From Myrica gale (taxonomy: Eukaryota > Streptophyta > Magnoliopsida > Fagales > Myricaceae), in NCBI GenBank assembly GCA_963930655.1, contig OZ005611.1:18897001-18961000 (forward strand): a DNA stretch of 64,000 bases, in the 5' to 3' direction. The number at the start of each line of letters is the position of its first letter. Within the stretch, counting starts at the first letter, position 1. The position numbers and the translations under genes were made by a program. Shown here in pieces: positions 13,124 through 24,900 of the stretch. The notes beneath the pieces are model-generated. The model was not told the DNA's origin. It was given only the letters and a program-made list of their open reading frames with translations, and made no database searches.

Positions 13124-13556
13124 GAAGGGGTCTCAAATCAAGTCTCCAACGACCAAATCAATATTTAAGAAAGAAGATGAGTATTTTGAAGACAGAATTA
13201 AGCGTGAGTTTAACGAGGAGAATACCTGGGTTTTTATACCTGTACTGGCGTCGCGGTTCTGCTAGGAGACTACCTCTTAAGGTAGTAGAGTTTCATTAGA
13301 AGAGTTCCCGAACCTCAACAAACCGAGTGCTAATGGGCCCGAGCCTAAGCGGTCGGACCGGATTTTCGTTCATACTAAAATTGAGGACCGGACCGAACCA
13401 ACCAAATGCGGTCCGGACCGGTTTCTTTTTTTTTCATTTTTTTTTAATTTGAAAATTTTTTAGGTTAATTTCGAAGGGAGGAAGACATATAAAAATGTAG
13501 AGTTTTAGTTTAGATTAAAATTAAACTTTTTAAATTTGTAATTTGTATTAAAAAAA

Positions 13557-16500
13557 GGGAATTTGACAATTTAGTCCTTGGGTTTATACCCCTTTTACAA
13601 ATAGGTCCTTCGGTTTCAAACTTCAAATAAAAAGTCCCCGAACTTTTTATCTTTGGCACAGAGGCCCTTCCGTTAGCCTTCCGTCCATCACCCTAACGGC
13701 TAAGTACACGTGGCTAAATAAATGGGGAAGTCAGCATCCAGGTCAGCGTCGTTGCTCCTCTTCTTGGAGACGACGACTTGTCGTTTATTATTTTGTAAAT
13801 CACCGCTGAGAAAACGACAAGTGCACACGGTTCCGCTAAAGGACGAACACAAGGAGATATCATGCTGCTCTGTACACAAGCAAAACGACAATGTAAAAAA
13901 ATAAGGGAGCACCGACAGTTACAAAAACATCATTGTCGCAGCACTTGAGGAGATAATCTCGAAAGTTCTTCCCCCCGAAAACTCTCTTGAAACCCTAGAG
14001 AAAAAGATAACAAGACAAAGGTCTCTTTGTTTGTGGAATTTGTGCTTTTCGGTGGAGCTGCAAGTGACGACAAGGAGGAACTTATATTCAGAAGCAAGAG
14101 TATTGGGTCTTGGGCCAAGATTCATGTCCATATATATTCAAAAGCTTGCTGTAAGTTGTTTTTGACTCTCCACCCATGGCTTAAATAAAACCTCTCTATC
14201 CCTACCCTGCACCCCAAAATTTTGGTTTTATTTTTGCAGTTTTGTATCTTGTTTTCCTTAATGCTTATGATTTCAGATTGAGAGGCGGATATATTACGAT
14301 GAAGTTGAAGGTTTGACAGTAGAGTGGCTTGAGGCTACATCCTCGTTGGTGATTAATTTTTGTCCTACCAAACGCTTATCTAGGAGAGGTAGCCCTGGTA
14401 AATGGAAGGCACTTGAAGATGTTGCATTTGTTGTGAGTGCATATGATCCGGAAGTTGAACTTGGGCTGTTTGAAGGAAATTTCAGTACTGGTGTTGCCCT
14501 GTTGGTGCTAAAGATCCGGAGCCCAGTTGCAAATCTGACGTTTCAAATACTGAAGTTGAGCCTGGAGTTTTCCCTCTCATAGTGCATCTCCTTTCAACGA
14601 TTCCTGTATCACTTCATTCGGTTGGTGGGGATGATGGACCCATTGATATTGGGGTGAGGCTGTACATGAGTTCCTATTTGAGGTAACTCGAGTGTTTGGA
14701 AGTGTCGGCCAACCTGTTGGAAGGGGACTTTGTGAAGATTAAGATATCAGAGCTTTTCCATCCAAAGCTCTGTTGTAGATATGAAGTTACTGTATAGTCC
14801 ACAAGAGTCTTAAATGAGAAACCTTAAGGTTTAAATCTGCTGATGCTCTGATGAATCTACGATCCTAAAACATCTGGTGGTGGTAGGTGTAGATAATGGT
14901 GGAGGTTTCTGTTGCAGCTTTGACTTTAGTAGGCTTTTTATTTATTTATAACAGGCACTGCTGGCTGGAATTAGGCCCTTGTTTTTTATAGGCCATTTCC
15001 ATCCAATGTTACTTAGTTAATGAATGCTGTCATCCTTCAAAGCCGAATTTATGCTGTATTTGTCTTCTTCCCTTTGGACTGCAGCCCAATATTTTTTTGA
15101 TTTTGGGTGTCAAGATCAAGTAGTTTGACTCTGTTATGGTGTATTACTGTTGTACGTTTTACTGTCCAAACTGGGAGATTGGCTGTAACTCCCAGTTGAA
15201 TAACAATTGTTCTTATTTTCTTGAGATGAAATGGAAGTGTAATCTCTTTTGAAGTGTTGTTTGAAAATTGCTGCCCTGAAGATGAGCGTGTTGTCTTCCG
15301 AAATATTGCGGTGTGAATGTGGATTGACAGCTCCTCTTAAAACTTCATGGACGGATGCTAACCCGGGACGACGCTTCTTTGGGTGTGCATCTTAAAACTG
15401 CCAGCAAATACATCCAAGGCTACCAAATTGTCACATTAATACATAATGCAGATATACAAATCCACCAAACTATCACCAAAATACATGCACACAAAATAAT
15501 GGCAGATTTACTACGCCATCAAACTGTCCCCAAAATACATGCACACAAAATAATGGCAGATTTAGAACTATTGTCCTACTACTCCTTGGACAAAACAAGT
15601 AAACACGAGCCTAGTCTCCCATCAGGTGCCTTGAGTGACTCCACTGGCCATTTCTGGTGGATCTTCGATCGCTACCCTTTCTGTATCCTGCATAACATAA
15701 ATTAAAACCTTAAGCCCCATTTGAATGTAATAATACAACAACAAAAAAGATGTATCCTACCAAGTCCCTGCCATTGCCTCTGGCTTCAGCTTCACTCCTT
15801 CCCCTTGCTCTTCCCTTTCCCTTCCCTTCCCTCTCCATGAAACTCGACCACCACGTTCCTGCAAAGGCACTTCAGTTAGTAACGCAGACACTAACATTAA
15901 TCAATTGAAACGGCATCTTTGACCCATTTTCTGAAGAGTAGAATTAGGCCCCTTTTTTCGTTCTCAATGTATGAAACGACATCTTTGAGCTTTTACGTTG
16001 AAAGAGTCAAAATGAAAAAGCTTGTCATCACAAAAAGTCATGGAATGCAAACCCAAAAGACAAAATATCACAGCTTTTACTTTGGAACCAATATGGGTCC
16101 CCCCCATACCTGAACCTGAAGACATGTCTGCTCTGCTCGACCACTTCACAAAAATCAGATTTCAATTGCTGGGTAAGTTCCTCCTTGTCGTCACTTGCAG
16201 CTCCACCGAAAAGCACAAATTCCCCAAACAAAGAGACCTTTGTCTTGTTATCTTTTTCTCTAGGGTTTCAAGAGAATTTTCGGGGGGAAGAACTTTCGAG
16301 ATTATCTCCTCAAGTGCTGCGACAGTGATGTTTCTGTAACTGTCGGTGCTCCCTTATTTTTTTACATTGTCGTTTTGCTTATGTACAGAGCAGCATGATA
16401 TCTCCTTGGGTTCGTCCTTTAGCGGAACCGTGTGCACTTGTCATTTTCTCAGTGGTGATTTTACAAAATAATAAACGACAAGTCGTCGTCTGCAAGAAAA

Positions 16501-16701
16501 GGAGCAACGACGCTGACCTGGACGCTGACTTCCCCATTTATTTAGCCACGTGTACTTAGCCGTTAGGGTGATAGACGGAAGGCTAACGAAATGGCCTCTG
16601 TGCCAAAGATAAAAACTTCGGGGGCTTTTTATTTGAAGTTTGAAACCGAAAGAACTATTTGTAAAAGGGTATAAACCCAAGGACTAAATTGTCAAATTCC
16701 C
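13557..16701. mobile_element. Pack-MULE-like element with ~530-bp inverted arms and a captured gene piece
   Basis: Left arm 13557-14090 and right arm about 16171-16701 are inverted copies differing only at scattered bases; ends are GGGAATTTGACAATTTAGTC and GACTAAATTGTCAAATTCCC. Flanks TTAAAAAAA (13548-13556) and TTAAAAAAT (16702-16710) match 8 of 9, the duplication length of Mutator-like elements. The interior has no transposase frame. It holds an intron-bearing host gene fragment (14090-14785), a 3'-UTR-like stretch to about 15300, and a 57-bp tandem duplication (around 15460-15570). Elements of this build that carry host gene pieces are Pack-MULEs. Confidence 0.75.
14090..14785 (+). pseudogene. 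Captured host-gene fragment, unrecognised protein
   Basis: An open frame runs up to 14150, where GTAAGTTG begins a 126-bp intron ending in TTTCAG at 14276; the frame continues in phase to about 14490 (IERRIYYDEVEGLTVEWLEA..PTKRLSRRGSPGKWKALEDV). Around 14490-14510 a one-base shift moves the reading to another frame, which carries on as GAKDPEPSCKSDVSNTEVE and GDDGPIDIGVRLYMSSYL to a stop near 14685. The retained intron shows capture from genomic DNA, not from an mRNA. I do not recognise the family. The frameshift and internal stops argue that it is no longer functional. Confidence 0.6.
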
Positions 16702-16874
16702 TTAAAAAATATAAAAAATATTTTTTATATTAATAAATGTTGTCCGGTCCGATCCGGACCGCATTTAAAAAAAAAGACCAGACCGAACCGGACAACATTT
16801 AAAAAAATAGGACCTAACCGGACCGCAAATCCGGTCCGGTTTTGCGGTTCGGTCCGCGATCCGATTTTGTTCAG

Positions 16875-18900
16875 CCTTAATATCAAGATTTCATATGATA
16901 TTATGGTTATGATGATATCAAATCGTTATGAAGATTCAAAGTTTCAAATTTTAAATATAAGAATATTTTTCTATCGTATTTTGTATTGTCTCTATAAAGT
17001 GAGACTTCAACTTTGTAATCTATATGGATTTATAATACAAACACAGCTACAAAAGGGCTATACAGTGGATGTAGGTTTTCTAGACCGAATCACTTAAATT
17101 TCTATATTTCCGTACTCTTTCTCCTCTCTCCATTATGTTTTAATTATGCACGGTTTATCAAATTCTATGAACTGGTAGGCCTATTTAGATACCAATTCCT
17201 ATATCGAAAAGTGTTTACTCCTAATTTTTTTTACTATTTATCTCATTTTATCTTCTTCAAAGATCCATCCTTTGTCTAAATCCGAAATGATTGTATCATC
17301 TGTGTCTCCGTAATTCAATATAAATGTATATATACCAATATATACCGTTTTTCTCTTGTAATTTGAAATACAGACGGTCCTCGAATGAGCTTTGGAGGTG
17401 ATAGCCTTGTTTTCTTGACCAACCAAAAATCATTTCCAGGTCTCCATCGTTCAGCCAGATACAACTTATCTCTTCCTCACATTTTCTCTCTCTACACAGT
17501 ATGCCTCGCTATCTTTTGTTTTTTCTTCTCGAGCTTCATTTGTATCTCGCCGTTAAGTTTACTCTCATGGCGAATTATTAGTTGTTTGATTTCCTCTTAC
17601 GCATGTTATTTGTCTGAAATGAAATGGGAGGAAATGGAGGATTAGGAACGGAAATGAGCCGCTCCCTAAATATGTAATTATCCTAAAAGAAAAAAAAGAA
17701 AAAACAATGGCACGAGATTTTTCCCATGAAGCTTCCGTCTAATTGAGTATAATCATCAAATCTGGGTGATGTTTGATAAAATCAAAATCTTTATTTTTAA
17801 AGAAATTTGTATAAAATAAATTGTTTCAAAACCATGAAGTCTCAAAAATTTCTCACAAAATTCACAAAATTTTGGTTGAAGGCAAACAGTCAGTCTCCAC
17901 AAGTGGTAAATTTTTACTCGGGCAAAGATCTCTCAGGGTCTCCACAAGCAGGTCCCGCGTATGAGCTACCTAGCTACCATTCAAAGTTTCAGAAACTTCC
18001 TCTCTTACATCAAATGAAATTCCCCTCCAGTCCCCACGTAATAGGGCTCTTCCCTGTTTTTTTTGTTGTTGCTAAATTAGGGCTCTTCCCTGTTAGTTGT
18101 ATGAATTAATTGTCTTCTGAAAATAAAAAAAAAATTGTCTTCTGGAATTGGAGTTGTTATTCGCTCGAATTGCTTTGTAAGTGGAATCCCCGGGTTTCAG
18201 TTCCAAAAACTCAAACCTGCAGCCGTATCAGCAAGCAGTATCCCTCGTATTTCTGGTAATATTCATAAAAATTCTTTCAGATTTCGACTTTTTCTACTGT
18301 CAGTCAAGTTTTCCTATTCAGTTTTCAATTCTTTTTCGTAGTGATGCTCGACTACTCTTCCTGCAGTATCCATTTTGCATTCGTATTTTTGAGTTTTCTT
18401 TGGTGAGCTGCGCAGTGTCGTATGGAATGAATTGATTTTCCTTGACGAGTTCGAAAGCTCATTATCCGAAGATACGAGCTTTCAATGGCGATGGTTTCCG
18501 TGTTGGAATTCATCCGCAGTGAGGACCATGGAACGTTGTCCCTTTCTCACAATTTTGTTTGATTTAGATGGGACGTTAGAAAAGAATATGGGTGAATAAT
18601 CTTGTTGTAGATAATCGTAGTCATGATTCTCTAGCTTTATTTTGGTTGAGTTTGTTAAACTTTTGCTGCCATTACGAAGGATTTGTCAAGTATCGTCTTG
18701 GAAAGAAATTTACGATACTCTGCGATCGTATTTTTTCTTTTCTTTTCTGGACAAATAATGGGAGAAATCCGGTGGATTTCATATCCCCCTTCCCCCATTA
18801 TTTGGATGGTACTTATTTATCGGTGATTTTTCTTTATTAGCTGTATACCGTACTGTATTTTTTTTTCCTCCGTCAAGGTTTATGAATCGTGGAAGAAGGA
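16875..18900. other. CCZ1 upstream region, possible spliced 5' leader
   Basis: AT-rich up to about 17370, then less so with pyrimidine-rich tracts (17455-17530, 17990-18080) that could be leader exons of CCZ1. The phrase AGGGCTCTTCCCTGTT is duplicated at about 18045 and 18079. No conserved protein frame was seen, and leader exon borders cannot be fixed without transcripts. Confidence 0.35.
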
Positions 18901-21900
18901 ATGGGACTGTCATCTGCTAGTGCTCCGCCTGAAGCCATAAAATTTTGTATATTTGATTTGAGAAGGGGACAGCAAGAAGGGCAAGAGCTGGACAAGATAT
19001 TGTTTTTCTATCCTTTTGATTTGCCCTTTTCATCCCAGCTTTCCGTAATCGGGCTGAGTGAAGGACTCATCACGTTTACAAGGTTAGTATGAGTGGGTGA
19101 GTGATGTCTTACGTTTTTGTTTGCCCTCTCGTTCCTCCTTTGTTTTCCTTTTGATGAGAGAAGTTTGTGCTAGAGAAGCTACCACACGCACAAGCGCAAA
19201 CACGCACACACGCACACATGCTTTTATTTTCTTGATACAATAGCAGTTTAATGATCTTTTAGGGTTTTTCTATAGAAAATTGATTTACAATGTTATTGGA
19301 GTATCTATTTATAATTATGAGCGTAAGAGACCTGTTCTTTCACTTTAATAAACAAAAGGCAGGTTCTACTCATGTATGTTTGCCTTTGAATACTCTCACA
19401 AAGAAACCAAAATAGTTGGCCCTTTTCACACCCCCTACATTATCAACATGTGTGCATTTTCTATTCTTGCTGGTTATTTGAAGATGCAACACTCCCTTTT
19501 TATACAGGATTTTTTCACCCGAGGCTGCTTGTGAGGTCATAGAAGCAGAGAGGCACTCTCATGTTTTTTATGAGGCAGAACCAGATATTTGGATGGTTAT
19601 GGTGAGCTACCTCTTTGGTCTCGTATTTCTAAATTTTTTTTATTACATTCTTGCGAGTTACTAGAACTATCATACCTACTTACTAGTTTAATGAAGCAGT
19701 TGCTACTATCATATGCGATTAGTAGCATGCATTTAATTTTCCAATAAAAAAACTATTTAGATGATAAGATTTCATATTTCATTTGCAGATCTGTTATGGT
19801 ATCACTGTGCCTCCTTGTTTAAGCCTTTGGAAAGCCTCTCTAGTGTAATAAGTTGGCATATGCCTATTAGGTATTGTTTGCTAGATAATTAAAATAGGTC
19901 TTAACTGACCTTAATATGCTTATTCTTTTGGAGGGTTCACTGTCAGTGGGCCTGTTTGTGTGGATTTGGTTAAATCCATGAAAAGTTTGCATGTATCTTG
20001 TGTCTTCGAGTGAGAATCACATTGACTTGTAGAATGACCTCAATTTTGTCATTATTCGGTAATTCTGTCTGACATCTGGTTTATCAGCAGTGTTTTTAGC
20101 AAAGGAGAATATAAATCTTGATTGATGTTTCAATTTTGGTGCCATGATGTTTGAATGCCACCAGTTGTAAGCTTTCTTAAGTTTCTAGAGAGTAGTACTA
20201 AATTTTGCTGTGTTTTCTTGTAGGTAGTGGAGAAAAATGATTCAGAAGCTATATGGCGGATCAATGCATTGCAGAAGGTTCTTAAAGAAGTTCACTCTCT
20301 TTTTCTAATGTTTCATGGCTCCATAAGAGCAATGCTAGAAAAAGAACCTGCTGGAGGATTACTTCGATCTCATTTGTACCCTTTCATCATGGATTATCTA
20401 AGTGGTAAATCATCAAACACCCATATGCCTGTAAATTACCGTAAATCTTAATTTCTTTTGTGTATGGTTCAAAATATTTCATTGTCAGTCACTAATTGTC
20501 AGCATGTCAAAAGCGGTCTCCATTGGATAGTTGCTGCTGCGGTAATGCTGAAGTTGCTGTATCAAATGCTCTCCATTGGATTTGTGCTACCCAGTATTGC
20601 TGAAGTTGCCATATCTCATACATTGTAACTTTTCTCTTTGAGGCAGATTTTCTTGTTGGCAAGAAACTCCCATTACCATCATTCCGTGACTGTTTAAAGG
20701 AGCGTGGAACTGTGCAGATGCTGACTGTAAGTCGGGAGGCTGCCATTGAAGTTCAGGTCTGTCTTTACAAACTACGTTTGTTGGTAATATGCGAGTGAAA
20801 CAAATGGGCATTTTCATAATAAACTTAAAATGTGGTTTAAAGCTTTAAGAGTGTGTGCTAGACTACTATGATGTTCTTCTTTTATTTCCCTCTTGTATTG
20901 AAGATTTGTTTTCTGGTACTGTGGTTATTTACCTGCTTTCATTTAGGCAAATGAATAGTTTTAACTCTTTCTAATTCAGATTTCTATTTCTGTGTTTGAT
21001 TGATTTTAATATGTTTACAAATGGGAGCTCTGGTGGAAAGGGTCACCCAAAATTTAGTAGTGGCTTTTGTGACCTGTTCTATATAGCAACTGAAAAATAC
21101 TGGTGTCAATATTGAGTTGTGAGCAGCATTCGATCAGGTTTAGTTTATATCTACGGGAACTATTTTTTTCTTTTTTAGTTGCAATTTTTGCCACTGTTTT
21201 CATCATAGTTATTTCCACCATCATGTTCAAAACTACGAATAGTTTCTCCATTTGTTCTACTGCAGTGATCCATATCGTTTGAGTAAACTACAGATACTTT
21301 CTCCACTTGTTCTACTCCAGTGGTCTGTACTCTTTAAGTTCAGCATAGATGTTTCTAGTCATATGCCATCTACCATACACTAAGGGTTCATGTTGAACAA
21401 AGTGACATCACACCTCTGTTCTGCTTTCTTGAGGTCATTGCTAATTTGGTTGTTATTCATTTTTCTTAGGATACTAATTTGGTTCATTGTTATTGAACTT
21501 ATTTTTATGTAGAGTTGAAGTAATGAATCATTTAGTTGGAGTGCCTTCCAAATATCACACTGCAACTTAAAAGGATCAAAATTTCATTCGGTTTCCTAGT
21601 AGAAATTTCTTTCTGTAGACTTGCATTTTTTGCATTTCTTACAATCAAGTTGTAGGAGTGTGATAGAGTACAATATATTTCTGACATTTTGTTTTCATTT
21701 GTATCGAAGAATGAAGTAAAGCTAGAGTCTTCAGATTAAGGGGAAATCACATTTTCTGTAGTTGATCTAATGTATGATTGACTAGTTTTTCAGATATCTG
21801 GTTAAAACTTAGGGGCCACTTTATGCAACGGTCGATTGTTTTAGTCTTCTTGATCGTTGTATTTATTTAGGTTTAACCTTGTGAACCACCAACCAAAACA

Positions 21901-24900
21901 TAAAGGAGGAACTTAAACATTTACTCTTTTTCGTCTTTTTTTTTTTTGTCTTTTCTATAATGTTTTCATTGGACCAATTTTTCCCTTATTAATAGAGTTT
22001 CTTCAAAGTATAATATTAACCTAATTGTGATGATTGTATCTTGTTTTGCAGTCACTTGTCAGGCTGCTAGAATCTTGTGCTGGAAACACACCATGTTACT
22101 CGCTGATTTTATTTCAGGACCTGCTAGTTTCCACTACCCTTTCTCCTGTACGGATATTCAAGTCCTATTTGATCTTGGTGCTTTATCTTCATATTATATC
22201 TAAGAGATTTCAATCCAAAAAGTTGACAAGATGCTCAGTAATTGAACAACATTCCTGTTAACAGAGTTCTGATAGAGATCATTGGTGAAAGAATTTTGTT
22301 TGCTTCTCTAACCTTCATAGTAAACATTTTTGTCAGGTGGACACCATTAGCTTATTTACATATGCTGCTTTAAGGTTGACTCCACGTGCTTTAACCTCTG
22401 GACTAAGCTCTTGGTCCTATTTACGCAAAGGAAGTGCGGCATCTCAAGTTGCCACTGGCTCTATGTTAGCTCACTCATCTTCTGTTTCAGAACAAATTTA
22501 TGGTTCTCGGGATACATTTCATGGAGGAGATAACAACTATAATGTTGCAAGGCCTTTACAGCCAGACAGGTGGTCCAAAGGCAAAGATGGTTTTCTTGTC
22601 ACTGACATATGGGGGGCAGAGGCTGGTAATTCGACTTCTGCCACCCCAACCATTTGTCTCCAGCAGACACAGGAGAGAATGTATCTCTGTGCTTACCAGT
22701 ATAGGAGCCTTACCTTAATCCTTATCATTCCTGTCGCCTCCATTCTTGTTGGGGAGCAAGGTGTTTCTTCGGTGAAGCAGCAAGTTCTTGAAAATGTTAG
22801 TCCCATACCTGTTCTAGTGACTATGGTTTGGTCTTTAACAAATCTCTTTGTATTCCTTTTTCAAATGATTTTGTGCCTTGGTTATTACCCTAACCAATTG
22901 GGCTCGTGACCCCCAAACTGATTCAGACACTTCTCTTCAATAATGCTGTGTTGTTGGTAAAACCTATTTTATTTGTTTAGTTGGAATCTGTCTTGTGCCC
23001 CTTCCTCTTCTCTCATTAGTTCTTTATGTTCTACATATAGGGGACGGTGAACGAGGATGAACAATTCACTCATCCGTTTCCTAACCTACAAGAGCAATTC
23101 TAGGTTTATTGAATATAATAGTACTAGTTTTGAGAGTTTCCTAGTAGGATTAAGCGAACTGCTGAAAGTAGAAACAACTAAAAACCATCACATTAGCCTC
23201 CTTCCGTTCTTAATAGACTTCTTATTACTTCAAAGACATAAAACAGTTGAAAAGCAACATCCAACATAGTACATCCGTTCATCTCACACCATTTGGCTTG
23301 CTTATATAACATCTTGAATGCGCAGAGAAGCATGCTATTAAGTGTTCCCAAAGCCATTTCAAAGAAATAAGGATTCTGAATTGCTGAGCTGAATGTTGTT
23401 GCTGCAATTCATTGAGAATTGGCATATTTCTAGAATGGACATGGCTGTTTAACAATTCACAGTGAATTAAAATGTTATGACTTGATGAGACAGCTGTAAT
23501 CATAGTGTTCTTCGATTCTTAACATAACTTAGGGAACAATCATTGTTGATAGAAATAGTACCCCCTTCATTCAACAATGATTGTCCTACTTTTTTCTCTA
23601 TTTTTGTTTTGCCTATCTCAAGATGAGTGTCCATTTTGAGGAGTCTTGTTTTCAAGTTTTTTATTTTCTAGGATTGCTCCATGTCTACTAATAATGATTT
23701 ACTAGAATATCATAATAGAAGCATAATCTTGAAACACCCATACTTAAGTGATTCTGCCATGACGATGGAACGTTTTCAGGGCGGTTTGATGCAATCTATG
23801 TTCTTTTGGGCAAATGCTGTGTTGGGTTGGCCCTTTTTAGATTTTCAGGATTTCATTAATTTTTTTGCTTGTATGGTTTAAGTGATTCTGGTACATCCCT
23901 TTGTACTGTTCTCACATTCTTTTAATAATACTTTCTTACTTATCAAAAAAAAAAGAAAAAGAAAAGAGAATGGGGTTTAATTCAATTTGACATTAGATAT
24001 TTATTTTGGTTATCCTGCTAGATGTTGAACATCTTGTTTGGTTATAATATATCTTTTGTTTTCTGCTTTATGTGCATTTATTGGCAGCTTTCTTGCTCTG
24101 CATTGTAAATGAGGGGCAGGGGGAGCAGGAGGTATAAGTTTAGTGTGTGAATGGCTCAATATTTTAATGCTTGGCCTTTTTTTATCAGCTTAAGGTTTAG
24201 AGAAAAGCCGTTATCCGACATATTCATCCAGAAACAGAAAGCTTGTCTATCTACTGGCTGAATCTCATCTTCTTGCTCATTCTGTCAGGCATCACTAAAG
24301 ATTTTGAAAGTTGAAGAGAAGCTTTCAAAAGGATGGGTTGGTGAGAATGCTTATCATGTCAGTGGGTATCGTTATTTACTAGTAGATGGTGACAGAAATA
24401 TTTCCAGAGCATCTCCACCAGGAAAGGTTACAACCCTAACAAAGGTAAAGTATCCTAGCATTGTGTATTTTGGTCACGGCATGCTTGCTTGGTCCTGTGC
24501 TTTACAAGGAAAATCATATTTGTTTGAGAATGTGATAGCTTAAGCCAAGATGAAACTGTGCTAATGTGTCGTGTTCTTATGGTGAGCAAACATTTGCATC
24601 AAATTCTGTTGGTCAAGATTTTGAAGAGCTATTGTTATCTAAAAGGAAGATAATGAAAAACAAACCCATTACTAAATGGTTAACCATGGGAACTCAGGAG
24701 TCGTACTTTATGAAAGATTTTGGGATGAGATTTTCATTGTTGATAATTATTGGTTTGTGAGACTGATTTGGTATTCATCTATTTTGAGGATGAGGACCTC
24801 ATACTTTCTCATTTCCATCTTGGGTATATCAATTTTTCATCCTCAATGGTTTATGGAAAAAGTATTCCCTGTTGGTGTGACTCAGTAGAATATCATGAAC

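Larger units (their letters stand above)
13345..16870. mobile_element. CCGGTCCGG-rich hAT-like MITE, split by a Mutator-like element
   Basis: The pieces 13345-13556 and 16702-16870 are dense in GCGGTCCGGACCGG-like motifs, exactly as in the intact hAT MITE at 42631-43059. The right end reads TTTTGTTCAGCCTTA, close to that element's terminus TTTATTCAGCCCTA. The left end is degraded (no clear TAGGGCTGAA), and no 8-bp duplication is visible. The two halves are separated by the 3145-bp element 13557-16701. Outer limits are approximate. Confidence 0.5.

Noticed and set aside
13919-16339. Matching 50-residue protein phrases at 13919-14131 (-) and 16190-16339 (+) as a duplicated gene
   Set aside because: They are the two inverted arms of the Pack-MULE; the shared frame follows from the arm identity.
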